Under the pieces are notes generated by a model that saw nothing but the letters and a program-made list of their open reading frames with translations, had not been told where the DNA came from and ran no database searches. DNA of 64,000 nt from Planococcus lenghuensis. GTDB lineage: Bacteria; Bacillota; Bacilli; Bacillales_A; Planococcaceae. Both the position numbers and the translations under genes were made by a program. Below are positions 16,474 to 25,728 of the stretch, one piece after another (the first letter of the stretch is position 1; each line of letters begins with the position of its first letter). The stretch spans positions 2,894,001 to 2,958,000 of the forward strand of contig NZ_CP019640.1 of assembly GCF_001999905.1 (NCBI RefSeq), written 5' to 3'.

Positions 16474-18453
16474 TTACTTCGCAAGCGGAAGAGCTTTAAC
16501 AAATTCTCCATACGCGCCATTTCCATAAACATGCGCATCGTCAAATGCCTTGTCTTCAGACTGGACATGGAACCAAGTTGCGCCGTTCACAGTAGCCTGT
16601 CCTTTGATAATGACCGGGACGTTTGTATGAAACAATTTATACATCACGGTATCCGGCGCTGTTGCTCCGGCGATTGTCCGGAAGTTTAAACCCTCCACAT
16701 TCGTATAGCCCAGCTGATGCTTGTAGATATCTTTTTTGCCAAGGTATAAGTCGGTCCGATACATATGGCCGGCGATCTTTTCACCCCAGTATGGATCTGA
16801 TGCATAGCGCACATTCATACCGATTGCCTTGTTGCCAAGAATAGATCCGTTATAGAAACTGCCGGTTACTTTATGGTAGTTTGCATTGATTTTCTTAGCA
16901 GCATCTTCAATGGATTCCTTGAAAGTAGCGTAGGTATAAGCGCCATTGTACGCGTCCCCGTCGACTGCCCCGTAGCCGAACAGGTTGTTTTTATCCTGCG
17001 CAATTTTACTGGTTCCCCAATTGCTTTCATGAATTGCATGGGATAGTAAGTACAATGCGTTCACTTTATACTGCGCTTCGATGTCTTTGAAGAATTGGCC
17101 ACTGCCTGCAAGCGGACTTTCGGTCCATGTTTTTCCGTAGATCGCTTTCCCGTAATACGGGAATTTATCTGTTAAGTATTTATCGAGTTCTTCAGCCGTG
17201 TAATTCGTTGCTGACGAAAGCGGCAGTTTATTGAAATACTGATGCGCCTCGACCACTTTTGCGCCGGAAGCGTTGAAGAAGACCGCGCCATCCTGGCTGT
17301 AGTATTTTGTTCCTGGCACAAGCCCAGCCGGCGCTGTACCGATTACGCCAGTCGATGAATATTTTTCACTCAAGTGATTGAATGGCCGATGAATGAGTCC
17401 ACCGTTTGCCACTTCATAGTAGGAACGGCCTTTCATCATTTCATATGGAATCAGCATGATCGTGTTCGATTTCACATAGCCTGGTTTGCCTGCAAGTTCC
17501 ACTCGTGCGTATCCGGCTTCAGCGTCGATATACTTCATTTCCGTTCCAGTCGGAATATACGGGCGGTACTGGCCGCCGAGCTGACCGGAACTCCATTGGA
17601 GACTAGCGCTCGGATAGACATAGGAGAATGCGCTGCTGACTGCGACTCCATTCTCCATCCAGACGATCTGGCTGCTGTGTTCAACCACTTCTGCTGATGC
17701 ATCCGCTTTGGCGAATTGCTTCGCCTCTTCAAAAGTCCCGAATTGCTTAACCGCTTCTGTCTGTCCATTTGTGATGGCTGAAGCTTGGTACGGGAGCGGC
17801 GCCGGCGGATAAATAACTTCTCTTCCTCTTAAAAGCACAAGAGCCACCATCCAGCGTTTCGAATCTGCTTTCGGTTGAAATTCTCCAACCAGATTCCCTT
17901 CCATGATTTTTAAATGACCCAAAATCCGGGCATCTTCAGCATGATACTTGGCGATGCTGGCTGTATCCACATACGTCAGCGGTGCGATTTCAGCGATATT
18001 CACGACAATCCCTTTCGCTTCCAGCCCTCTCGAAATCATGCTTGCCATCTGCTCGCGGGTAATCAAAGCATTCGGCCGGAAAGTGTTATCCGGGTAGCCT
18101 CTTACAATCCCTGCATCCACTGCGGCAGCAATCGGCTTAGCGTACCATGCGTCCGCTGAAACATCGCGGAAAGTGGATTCTTCAGTCGAATCGCCTGCCG
18201 GCAGTCCCGCTTCTCCACTTCCTCCTAATTCAAAAGCCTTGACGATCATTTTAGCGAACTGGGCTCTACTGACTTCCCGGTCCGGTCCGTAACTGCCATC
18301 CGGATACCCGGTGATCGCCCCGAGAGCGATCATCTCCCGCATCGCCTCTTCATATTTATGACCTGTCAGATCATCGGCCGCATTACTATTCTGCGGGAAT
18401 ATCAGTGAGAATATCAAGCTCGCTATAATGGCTGCACACAACATTTTTTTCAT
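16474..18453 (-). CDS. SLH-anchored N-acetylglucosaminidase (LytD-like autolysin)
   Basis: This 659-residue secreted murein hydrolase should cut the glycan strand of peptidoglycan. A signal peptide (about 1-25) is followed by three SLH domains at about 28-75, 92-140 and 155-205 (AITGYPDGSYGPDREVSRAQ; IVRGYPDNTFRPNALITREQ). The middle region holds an SH3-like stretch. The GH73-type glucosaminidase domain lies at about 440-590; HAIHESNWGTSKIAQ supplies the expected catalytic Glu, and NNLFGYGA follows as in LytD. An SH3-like tail (about 590-650) ends the protein. It is divergent from the amidase gene, so the two hydrolases share one intergenic region. Confidence 0.9.
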   Translation of the reverse strand: MKKMLCAAIIASLIFSLIFPQNSNAADDLTGHKYEEAMREMIALGAITGYPDGSYGPDREVSRAQFAKMIVKAFELGGSGEAGLPAGDSTEESTFRDVSADAWYAKPIAAAVDAGIVRGYPDNTFRPNALITREQMASMISRGLEAKGIVVNIAEIAPLTYVDTASIAKYHAEDARILGHLKIMEGNLVGEFQPKADSKRWMVALVLLRGREVIYPPAPLPYQASAITNGQTEAVKQFGTFEEAKQFAKADASAEVVEHSSQIVWMENGVAVSSAFSYVYPSASLQWSSGQLGGQYRPYIPTGTEMKYIDAEAGYARVELAGKPGYVKSNTIMLIPYEMMKGRSYYEVANGGLIHRPFNHLSEKYSSTGVIGTAPAGLVPGTKYYSQDGAVFFNASGAKVVEAHQYFNKLPLSSATNYTAEELDKYLTDKFPYYGKAIYGKTWTESPLAGSGQFFKDIEAQYKVNALYLLSHAIHESNWGTSKIAQDKNNLFGYGAVDGDAYNGAYTYATFKESIEDAAKKINANYHKVTGSFYNGSILGNKAIGMNVRYASDPYWGEKIAGHMYRTDLYLGKKDIYKHQLGYTNVEGLNFRTIAGATAPDTVMYKLFHTNVPVIIKGQATVNGATWFHVQSEDKAFDDAHVYGNGAYGEFVKALPLAK

Positions 18454-18860
18454 TTCTCTTTATTTCCTCCCATATGTTAATATTTTTCTATTTTTTACCT
18501 TTTTATGTATTAAAGTTACTTAAAAATGCTCCTTTCTATCGTTTATTCTTTTCATAAATAAGTAACTATGCCTTTATCCTCCTTTGCCGATAGCTGGATT
18601 AAGTCGCATAAGACTAAGGAATATGAAGCAACGATCCTTATCTATTCTAATCCTTTTTACTGCTCAATCTTATTTTATTTATCGGTATTTTTGGCCTATT
18701 TTGTGCTAAAATCTCTTTAAAGCAATTTATATCGGGATACTATATCCTTATTTTCACCAAAACCGGTTGTTTTTTACGAAACAGAACAAATAAACTGTGT
18801 GTATACCCGTTGTGGACAGCGGGTAAACAAATAAACAATTAAAGGAGAAATTTCGCCCAC
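18454..18860. promoter_or_regulatory. Divergent promoter region of glucosaminidase and amidase genes
   Basis: About 400 AT-rich bases between two divergent cell-wall hydrolase genes. Ribosome binding sites are visible at both ends: GGAGG at 18467-18471 on the minus strand and AAAGGAG at about 18841-18847 on the plus strand. No clear -35/-10 pair, WalR box or riboswitch was identified. Confidence 0.5.
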
Positions 18861-20465
18861 ATGAAGAATGCTAGTACACGACTTTTGGCGCTACTCATCC
18901 TCTCGGTTTTTGTGATTTTGAATTTTGGTACCTCACAGGTATCTGCCAGTAATCCATTCACGGATGTCTCCTCATCAGACGAGGAAATTATTTATCTATG
19001 GAACAAAGGACTTATCAACGGAACATCCAGCACCACATTCAGTCCAAATAGTTCTGTCACTCGTGAACAGGCTGCCATCCTGATCGGTCGAATTTTGGGC
19101 TATGCGTCAACACCGCGGGAAACGGATTTTTCAGATGTTCCATCATCCCGTTATAGTTCCGGATACATTCAGACAGCAGTTGAGAATGGCATTATCACTG
19201 GTTATCCCGATGGTACTTACAAACCTAAGGCAACAATGACACGAGGCGAAATGGCTTTCCTTCTAAGTCGAGCATTCAACCTGAAAAACACAGGGCCTGT
19301 CTTTTTTAGAGATGTTAATGTAAGCACAGATCCAAAGAGCTTATATTTAGCAGTCAATAAGATAGCTACTAAGGGAATTTCAAATGGTACCGGAAATGCG
19401 AATTACTCGCCCTCACTTAAATTAACGCGCCGCGATTTTGCAGTTTTCGCAGCCCGGGGCTTGGAATCTTCATTTAGAGTTACATTCCAGAATGCGACAA
19501 TCGATGAATTGGCCGCTACTGTGGATAGCTTGAATATCAGAACCGGCCCAAGCTCGACTTACAGTACAGTCGGAAAAATCAATAAAGGCACAGTGGTTTC
19601 AGTTTATGGCTATCATGGCGATTGGGCGTACGGTAAAACCGGAAGCTTATTGGGTTATATACATAGCGCATATCTAAACGAACCTGCTCCACCCGCTCCT
19701 GCTAAGCCTGCTTACATCGCTGAATTGGTCTCAACAACAGACAATTTGAACATCAGATCCGGCCCTGGCACGAGCCATGGAGCGATCGGTCAAATGGACG
19801 CCGGTGATAAAATTCAAGTCCTCAGTTATGATGGAAGCTGGGCGTACGGACAGATTGGAACATTGAAAGGTTATGTCCACTCCGCTTATCTTGTAAATCC
19901 GGCAGCTCAGAAACGTTACATCGCGATCGATCCAGGCCACGGCGGATCTGATCCGGGCGCTGTTGCAAACGGACTTGTGGAAAAAGAAATTAACCTTGAC
20001 GTCTCAAAACGTGTACAGAAGCTATTGCTCGCTAAAGGAATCTCGGTCTATATGACACGTACAACAGATGTTTACCCGACACTCTCTCAACGCGTCACCA
20101 ACAGCGTAAACAGCGGTGCCAATGCATTCGTCAGCATCCATGCTAATGCTTACACGCCGGCAACAAGCGGATCAGAAACGTTCTATTCCGCGGCGCTTGA
20201 TCAAGTTGCAACCGACAGCAAACAACTGGCGACTTTCATCCAGAACCGCTTGTATGTGGCGATGAACAATAATAACCGCGGTGTGAAAGAAGCATCGTAT
20301 CAGGTGCTCCGCACCAATCCGATGCCTGCCGCACTGACGGAACTCGGCTTCATGACTAATACGTCCGATGCAACGAAGCTTGCCTCTTCCACTTACCGGG
20401 ACCGGGCAGCAAGTGCTATCGCTGAGGGTATCGAAGATTACTACAACTGGAAAGCAAAAAATTAA
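18861..20465 (+). CDS. SLH- and SH3-domain N-acetylmuramoyl-L-alanine amidase
   Basis: This 534-residue amidase_3 enzyme would cleave the bond between MurNAc and the stem peptide. The order is: signal peptide (about 1-30), three SLH domains (about 32-75, 85-130, 145-195), two bacterial SH3 domains (about 215-275 and 290-345, each with LNIRxGPxxxxxxxG), and the zinc amidase domain (about 350-530). The metal and catalytic residues appear as AIDPGHGGSDPGA (His), KEINLDV (Glu), SIHANA (His) and ALTELGFMTN (Glu). The start is ATG 18861. This architecture anchors a LytC-type amidase through SLH rather than CWB repeats. The subtilisin gene follows after a terminator. Confidence 0.92.
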   Translation: MKNASTRLLALLILSVFVILNFGTSQVSASNPFTDVSSSDEEIIYLWNKGLINGTSSTTFSPNSSVTREQAAILIGRILGYASTPRETDFSDVPSSRYSSGYIQTAVENGIITGYPDGTYKPKATMTRGEMAFLLSRAFNLKNTGPVFFRDVNVSTDPKSLYLAVNKIATKGISNGTGNANYSPSLKLTRRDFAVFAARGLESSFRVTFQNATIDELAATVDSLNIRTGPSSTYSTVGKINKGTVVSVYGYHGDWAYGKTGSLLGYIHSAYLNEPAPPAPAKPAYIAELVSTTDNLNIRSGPGTSHGAIGQMDAGDKIQVLSYDGSWAYGQIGTLKGYVHSAYLVNPAAQKRYIAIDPGHGGSDPGAVANGLVEKEINLDVSKRVQKLLLAKGISVYMTRTTDVYPTLSQRVTNSVNSGANAFVSIHANAYTPATSGSETFYSAALDQVATDSKQLATFIQNRLYVAMNNNNRGVKEASYQVLRTNPMPAALTELGFMTNTSDATKLASSTYRDRAASAIAEGIEDYYNWKAKN

Positions 20466-20469
20466 AGTT

Positions 20470-20500
20470 AAAAAGACGAACGGTTCTCGTTCGTCTTTTT
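20470..20500 (+). terminator. Terminator of the amidase gene
   Basis: Perfect hairpin AAAAAGACGAACG/CGTTCGTCTTTTT immediately after the stop codon. Confidence 0.92.
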
Positions 20501-20563
20501 GCTTAAATTGTATTCGCTGACCTATTACGCCTTGCATATGTGATATCCATAGGAGTGATTGTA

Positions 20564-22216
20564 TTGAGAACCAATCTGCTTTTTGTTATTTTGCTGCTCG
20601 TCTTTTTTCTGTCTTTACCGATTTCCCCCAGCGCTGAAATGGCAGGATCCGAACCGGTCATCATTTCTTTTGAGGAAAAAATCGACTACGAGTTACTTGA
20701 AGAGCTCGGTGCCGTCATCCACGAGGAACTCACTGAGATTTCCACCGTCGTGGCGACTGTGCCCGAACGGCCACTTGTGACGGCCGCAGCTACTTCAGCT
20801 GACATTCATATTGAGGAAGACCAAATCGTGCAAGCGGCGGTTCAGACTTCTTCCTGGGGCCTTCAGAAAATTGGCGCCTCCCACGCAGCCGCGCTCGGCT
20901 ACACCGGAAAAGGAGTTAAGATCGCTGTTTTGGATTCCGGGATAAACGGCTCGCACCCTGATCTCAAACTGGCCGGTGGCGCTTCATTTATCAGCGGCAG
21001 TGATTATTTCAATGACCTTTTAGGGCATGGAACCCATGTCGCAGGCATCATCGCTGCACTCAATAACGATATCGGCACAGTCGGTGTTGTACCGGATTCT
21101 TCATTGTATTCTGTAAAAGTATTATCGGACACCGGAAGAGGGTCGCTGTCCACAGTATTGAGCGGCTTGGACTGGGCCATCGCGCAGCAAGTTGATTTGA
21201 TCAATTTGAGCCTCACCACAGAATCGGATTCACCCGGATTAAAAGCAGCGCTGCAGAAAGCGTATGATGCAGGCATACTCGTCGTTGCCGCTTCCGGAAA
21301 CAGCGAACAGCTGGATGGCACTCAGGTTGATGTACTTTATCCCGCCCGCTACTCTTCTGTTATTGCAGTTGGTTCCATCGGCAAGGACAATAGCCGGTCG
21401 TCGTTTTCTTATTATGGCCCTTCCGTTGAATTCGCCGCTCCCGGTGAAGCTGTCAGAAGCACACACACTAACCCTGATACATTGACGCATAATGATTACG
21501 GTTCGCTTAGCGGCACTTCTGTCGCAACACCTTTTGTTACCGGTGTTTTCGCCCAGTACATCGAAGCGTATCCGTATTTATCGAATAAACAAATCCGGGA
21601 AGTAGTCAAACGCAACGCGCTGGATATCGGTCCTACCGGCAAGGATATACACCATGGCTACGGACTCGTGCAGTCTCTCCATACACAAGCATCGCTGTTC
21701 CCGGATCTGCCGCTTGTAAAATGGTACTTGCCTGCTATTGAAAGCATTGTCAGCAAAGGTATCATCACCGGTTATCCGGACGGTACTTTCCAACCTGAAC
21801 ATGCCATCTCCCGCGAACAAGCCGTCGCCATGATCGGCCGAGCAGTTAACCTGGAACCTGACACATCCATTAACGTCTTCAGCGATGTGCGGCCGGCCAG
21901 TTTTGGAAGCGGCTATATCAATAGCGCTTACAAGCTCGGTTATATCGAAGGCCGACCGGACGGAAATTTTTATCCGGCTGATTCAGTTACACGAGGAGAT
22001 GTCGCAGTCATTCTGCAGCGCGTCTTCAATTTCTCGAAAAGTGGCGAAAGTTCCTTCCGGGATGTGCGGCCGACGATTTACTATGCGGATGCCGTGCAAG
22101 CCGCTTATGAAAACGGGATTGTAAATGGATTCGAAGACGGCACTTTCCGGCCAGGTGAAGCAATCACCCGCGCCCAATTTGCAGCCATGCTCCATCGCGC
22201 CTTGCTGCTTCCGTAG
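20564..22216 (+). CDS. SLH-anchored subtilisin-type (S8) serine protease
   Basis: This 550-residue secreted protease has a signal peptide (about 1-25) and a short prodomain (about 30-90). The S8 catalytic domain (about 95-365) carries the triad in LDSGINGSHPDL (Asp), GHGTHVAGI (His) and SGTSVATPF (Ser); AASGN contains the oxyanion Asn. Three SLH domains fill about 375-550 (ITGYPDGTFQPEHAISREQ; IEGRPDGNFYPADSVTRGD; VNGFEDGTFRPGEAITRAQ). I place the start at TTG 20564, 8 bases after AGGAG (20551-20555); the in-frame GTG at 20540 lies before that ribosome binding site. It may process or turn over the surrounding autolysins; this is inference from context. Confidence 0.9.
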   Translation: MRTNLLFVILLLVFFLSLPISPSAEMAGSEPVIISFEEKIDYELLEELGAVIHEELTEISTVVATVPERPLVTAAATSADIHIEEDQIVQAAVQTSSWGLQKIGASHAAALGYTGKGVKIAVLDSGINGSHPDLKLAGGASFISGSDYFNDLLGHGTHVAGIIAALNNDIGTVGVVPDSSLYSVKVLSDTGRGSLSTVLSGLDWAIAQQVDLINLSLTTESDSPGLKAALQKAYDAGILVVAASGNSEQLDGTQVDVLYPARYSSVIAVGSIGKDNSRSSFSYYGPSVEFAAPGEAVRSTHTNPDTLTHNDYGSLSGTSVATPFVTGVFAQYIEAYPYLSNKQIREVVKRNALDIGPTGKDIHHGYGLVQSLHTQASLFPDLPLVKWYLPAIESIVSKGIITGYPDGTFQPEHAISREQAVAMIGRAVNLEPDTSINVFSDVRPASFGSGYINSAYKLGYIEGRPDGNFYPADSVTRGDVAVILQRVFNFSKSGESSFRDVRPTIYYADAVQAAYENGIVNGFEDGTFRPGEAITRAQFAAMLHRALLLP

Positions 22217-22230
22217 AAAAAGCAAAAATG

Positions 22231-22264
22231 GCCCTGTCCGGATGGTTGGACAGGGTCGTTTTTT
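22231..22264 (+). terminator. Terminator of the subtilisin gene
   Basis: Stem CCCTGTCC (22232-22239) with GGACAGGG (22248-22255), followed by TCGTTTTTT. Confidence 0.9.
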
Positions 22265-22358
22265 CAGTTTACCGTCAGGGTTGACTGGAATGGGACCTTG
22301 TAGTTAAGCATCATAATTCCCTTGCTCAAAAAAAAGAACCAGTTACAGTGAGAGTGAG

Positions 22359-24185
22359 CTACACCCTAGCACAGATCATAAGTATTGAAAACAAAAAGGG
22401 GCTGTCCAAAAAGCCCCCTAAATTAAAAACAGGGAGAGAATAACCAATCGGTTGTTCTCTCCCTGTTTTTTTAAAGTTCGCTTTTTCGGAAAGTGACCGG
22501 AGGAAACCGGCCACTTTCCGAAAATTATGCGCCATGGCGATGAGTCCGAATTCGATGTGCACTTTCTGAAGCCCCCGGAGATGGAACCGGCGGAACGCCA
22601 AATTGCCCTTGATATCGCCGAAACCGGTTTCCACCTCGATTTTTCTTCGGGCGTATACCAGTTTTCGGTCCTCACATTCAAGGGCTTCTTTCGCTTTCAT
22701 TTTCAATTCCTCGTAGACCGGGTTCCAGTGAACCTGACGGTTCCCTTTCGCCTTGGTACACGATTCTTTCAGCGGACATCCGGTACAGTCTTCACATTCG
22801 TAGATTCTATAGGACTGAACAAAGCCCGATGCATTTTTCTTCTCCTGATATTTTTTGAAAACGACGCGGCGGCCGTTTGGACAGATGAATCGGTCATCCG
22901 CTTCTTCATACGTCCAGTTTTTCGCGTTCCATTCATTGTTTTTAAACTTCTTCGTCTGCTCTTTCAGATAGGTGCCATACGGGATCAGGAAGCCGGCAAG
23001 CGGTTCTTTTTCATCCCCGATCAGGTAGAGGTAGTTCTCTTCGCTTCCATAGCCGGCATCCGCGACGATGGTCTTCGGCATAGGCAGGGCAGATGCCTGC
23101 AGCTCTTCCAGATGTGGAATCAGGCAGCGAGCATCTCCTGGGCGCTGATGAATGGTATAGAACAGTACAAATTGATTCTCGGTCGCCATCTGGATATTGT
23201 ATCTGGGTTTCAGCTGGCCATTCTTCATATGATCTTCCTTCATCCGCATGAATGTGGCGTCCGGGTCCGTCTTCGAGAAGCTGTTGCGCTCTCCACAGAC
23301 GGCGAGCTGTTCCGCATACGTTTCTTGGCGAGGAATGAAGTTTTCACGAATCAGTTTCACTTTCTTTTTCAGGAGACTGTGCCGTTTGCGGAGTCCTTTT
23401 CTGTTTTCCACAATCTCTTCCTCAGCAATGAGATCCGTCAGGATGTCCATTTGGTCTTCCAGCTGGTTCGCAACTGAAGCCAATTCCGCAGCCGCCGGCT
23501 CCTCGGCCAGCTGGCCCAGTTCCAATCCCTCCGCCTTGGCAATCTCCTGGATCTCCTGAAGCGTTTCCTGGATTCTGATTTTCAGTTTCGCTTCCCGCCC
23601 CGTCACCGCCTTACGGAAGACAAAGCTATACTTATTGGCGTCCGCTTCCATCTTCGTCCCGTCCAGGAAGTAGTTCTCAAACTCGACAAACCCTTGCCGG
23701 TGAAGTTCCAAAACAGTGAACTCGAATAACTGATCGATGACCGCTCCCATTCGGACGCTCCGGAAATGGTTGATGGTCCGGAAATCCGGTTTCTGCATCG
23801 CCGCCAGCCAGATCGCCGGAAGATCCTCGTGCAGCATCGTGGCGATGCCCCGGCAGGAATAAACTTTTTGGGAATAGGCATAGAGAATAACTTTGAGCAT
23901 CAGTTTCGGGTGGAAGGGTGGCCGCCCGCCGCCAGGGTAGCAGGCGGTCAACACCTCATCGGGGAAAGCCTCAACCAACTGATCCACCACACGAGCCACA
24001 TGATGGTCGGGAATCAGGGCGCCAATATCAGGAATGGATAAGGCCTGGGTCGGATCATACGGTTTGAATGCGGGCGCCGGCCGGCGCCCTTGGGTGGAGA
24101 CTACGATTTCATGTTCAAGTAATTCACCTGACGGAAGAGGTGGTTGCATGGTATAATCGGTAGAAGCAATCGTTGGATTGCGCAT
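22359..24185 (-). CDS. IS1182-family DDE transposase
   Basis: The 608-residue transposase looks full length. The N-terminal DUF772-type region contains GGGRPPFHPKLMLKVILYAY. The probable catalytic acids are in FLDGTKMEADANKY (Asp, about 175), VADAGYGSEENY (Asp, about 365) and KIEVETGFGDIKG (Glu, about 525). A Cys-rich segment (CEDCTGCPLKESC) precedes the last motif. The start is ATG 24185 with AAAGGA eight bases upstream. An oddity is that the frame does not stop inside the element: it reads through the left terminal inverted repeat (encoding FLDSPFL) and ends 35 bp outside in host DNA, so the last 12 or so residues are host-derived. A perfect hairpin with A/T flanks at 22425-22470 also lies inside the coding region. 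Confidence 0.92.
   Translation of the reverse strand: MRNPTIASTDYTMQPPLPSGELLEHEIVVSTQGRRPAPAFKPYDPTQALSIPDIGALIPDHHVARVVDQLVEAFPDEVLTACYPGGGRPPFHPKLMLKVILYAYSQKVYSCRGIATMLHEDLPAIWLAAMQKPDFRTINHFRSVRMGAVIDQLFEFTVLELHRQGFVEFENYFLDGTKMEADANKYSFVFRKAVTGREAKLKIRIQETLQEIQEIAKAEGLELGQLAEEPAAAELASVANQLEDQMDILTDLIAEEEIVENRKGLRKRHSLLKKKVKLIRENFIPRQETYAEQLAVCGERNSFSKTDPDATFMRMKEDHMKNGQLKPRYNIQMATENQFVLFYTIHQRPGDARCLIPHLEELQASALPMPKTIVADAGYGSEENYLYLIGDEKEPLAGFLIPYGTYLKEQTKKFKNNEWNAKNWTYEEADDRFICPNGRRVVFKKYQEKKNASGFVQSYRIYECEDCTGCPLKESCTKAKGNRQVHWNPVYEELKMKAKEALECEDRKLVYARRKIEVETGFGDIKGNLAFRRFHLRGLQKVHIEFGLIAMAHNFRKVAGFLRSLSEKANFKKTGREQPIGYSLPVFNLGGFLDSPFLFSILMICARV
22425..22470. terminator. Bidirectional hairpin inside the IS element
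   Basis: A perfect 16-bp stem, AAAAACAGGGAGAGAA (22425-22440) with its complement at 22455-22470. It lies within the 3' part of the transposase frame and could end transcription from either side. Confidence 0.7.
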
Positions 24186-24279
24186 AAAAATCGTCCTTTC
24201 TGAGTGGTTGTGTGGTAACTCCCATTTTACAGAAACGGACGATTTTTGTATGCATTGATGACTTGACTAGCGGGAAGGC

Positions 24280-24385
24280 CGGCGGCGACTCCTGCGGGAC
24301 CAGCACGAGCTGAAGACCCTGGACCGAGCCCAGCGAGGGAAGCGTCTGAAGCCGTGCCCGCGGAAAGCGTCCGCCGGGCCGAACC
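24280..24385. repeat. GC-rich palindromic repeat element, copy B
   Basis: Contains GCGACTCCTGCGGGA, CAGCACGAGCTGAAGACC and GCCCGCGGAAAGCGTCCGCC. The first and last landmarks are shared with the element at 10505-10622. It lies inside the IS inverted repeats, upstream of the transposase start, in a stretch not expected to be needed by the IS. Confidence 0.65.
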
Positions 24386-24468
24386 CCAGCTACTTCTTTA
24401 CGAATAGAAAAAGGAACTGCCCCTCGAGGTCATTTTTCATGACCTTTCGGGACAGCCCCTTTTCAGAT

Positions 24469-25479
24469 TTATTTATTGCCAAGCGCCCGGTAAACGAAGA
24501 GCGAGAATTCTGCCCGGGTCGCATTGGATTCCGGATTGAATACTCCGCTTCCATCACCTTTTGCAAGTCCGTTCGAAGCGACGATCAAGATATCAGACTC
24601 TGCCCAATGACCGCTGATATCCGAGAATGCGACTGAGCTTCCTGTCATTTGCAAATCGAACGCCCGGTTCAGGATCACGGTGATTTCCGCGCGCGTGATC
24701 GGATCTTCCGGATCAAACGTACCGTCACCGCGACCATATACGATTCCAGCTTCCGCAACTGCGTTAATATAGCCTGATGCCCAATGGCTGCTGGAGACAT
24801 CAGGGAATTTGGATCCGCTGATTTTACTTAACCCCAGTGTTCGGGCGATCATTGTCGCCGCTTGCGCTCGGGTAACTTGATTATTAGGGCTGAAGTAGCC
24901 ATCGCCCGTTCCAGTTACAATGCCTCTTAATGTCAGATCTTTGATCGCCGCTTGTGCCCAGTGTCCGCTGGCTACGTCGTGATATTCCCCAGCAGCAAGT
25001 GACGTCACTTTCGGTTCTTCGACTCCATTAACGCGTCTGGCGCCTAGGTATCTTGGCTTCCAGTAAGGATTGGTATTGATATCCGAAATCGCGATCCCTT
25101 CACTTTCGGCAGAGATGACATCGCCGTTTCCGATATAGATGCCGACATGCGACAAGCCGGACTTATATGTATTTTGGAAAAACACAAGATCGCCTTTTTG
25201 GAGATTGCTTTTTGAAACGTAAGTCCCAACTCCGTACTGAGAGCTTGACGATCTTGGAAGCGAGATACCGAAATGCGCGAATACATAACTTGTAAATCCG
25301 GAGCAATCGAAGCTGTATGGCCCATCTCCTCCATACTTGTACGGTACACCAAGGAACTTCAGTGCATAATCAGCGACCTCATCAGGGGTTGCAGTTGCCG
25401 CATTGGCTTTGGTGGCAGTAAATACATTCACAGGAATCAGCAGCGAGAGTACGAGCATTAACATGATAAGTTTTTTCAA
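24469..25479 (-). CDS. NlpC/P60 endopeptidase with three SLH domains
   Basis: This 336-residue secreted peptidoglycan endopeptidase should cut the gamma-D-Glu to diamino-acid bond. The signal peptide is about 1-27. The NlpC/P60 domain (about 30-145) shows FDCSGF with the nucleophile Cys, GDLVFF and SHVGIYIG with the His. Three SLH domains occupy about 165-336 (IVTGTGDGYFSPNNQVTRAQ; IVYGRGDGTFDPEDPITRAE; LAKGDGSGVFNPESNATRAE). The start is TTG 25479, preceded by GAGGTGA. A perfect WalR-box match lies upstream, and an IS element abuts the stop codon, so the natural terminator is missing. Confidence 0.92.
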   Translation of the reverse strand: MKKLIMLMLVLSLLIPVNVFTATKANAATATPDEVADYALKFLGVPYKYGGDGPYSFDCSGFTSYVFAHFGISLPRSSSSQYGVGTYVSKSNLQKGDLVFFQNTYKSGLSHVGIYIGNGDVISAESEGIAISDINTNPYWKPRYLGARRVNGVEEPKVTSLAAGEYHDVASGHWAQAAIKDLTLRGIVTGTGDGYFSPNNQVTRAQAATMIARTLGLSKISGSKFPDVSSSHWASGYINAVAEAGIVYGRGDGTFDPEDPITRAEITVILNRAFDLQMTGSSVAFSDISGHWAESDILIVASNGLAKGDGSGVFNPESNATRAEFSLFVYRALGNK

Positions 25480-25594
25480 TTAGTCACCTCGAGAGTTTTT
25501 TAGTTTCCGCAAGTTGATCAAACATGGAAACGATTGTTTTGTTAACTATATCCTTAGTCTAATATAAAATTAAGAAACATAATGTTACTTTTAG

Positions 25595-25611
25595 ATTACA
25601 AGTATGTAACA
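25595..25611 (-). promoter_or_regulatory. WalR box upstream of the NlpC/P60-SLH gene
   Basis: On the minus strand the sequence is TGTTAC-ATACT-TGTAAT, a full match to the WalR (YycF) direct repeat TGTWAH-N5-TGTWAH. It lies about 115 bp before the start codon of a peptidoglycan endopeptidase, the class of gene WalRK controls in B. subtilis. Confidence 0.6.
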
Positions 25612-25728
25612 AATGAATCAGATAAATGTATTCACTCTCCTCTTCCAATGCTTTGTAATTTAGTTCTTAATCGCTTCTGCTGTAAGTAAAAACGCTATTT
25701 TACGTTTTCTTTTTCAAAAACCTTTTAT

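Larger units (their letters stand above)
22394..24463 (-). mobile_element. IS1182-family insertion sequence
   Basis: The terminal inverted repeats match over 14 bp: AAAAGGGGCTGTCC at 22394-22407 and its complement at 24450-24463. The element is about 2.07 kb with a single transposase. No direct target duplication is evident; the flanks instead read TGAAAA on the left and TTTTCA on the right, suggesting a palindromic target. The right end lies 5 bp from the stop codon of the NlpC/P60-SLH gene, so it has probably replaced that gene's own terminator. A hairpin AAAAATCGTCC/GGACGATTTTT (about 24186-24247) shields the transposase start, and a GC-rich repeat (24280-24385) lies between that start and the right end. 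Confidence 0.85.

Noticed and set aside
16311-16499. Plus-strand 62-codon ORF beginning MNKGRRSRTRKK
   Set aside because: No ribosome binding site, and it reads through the terminator and the end of the glucosaminidase gene.
18592-18599. GCCGATAG, resembling a sigma-D -10 element upstream of the amidase gene
   Set aside because: No TAAA-type -35 at the required distance, and it is about 260 bp from the start codon.
18454-18860. Cyclic di-AMP (ydaO) or cyclic di-GMP riboswitch before the wall hydrolase genes
   Set aside because: These are known upstream of such genes, but none of the conserved core sequences could be found here or upstream of the LysM-NlpC gene.
20540-20563. Upstream GTG start for the subtilisin gene
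   Set aside because: The ribosome binding site AGGAG lies downstream of that GTG and points to TTG 20564.
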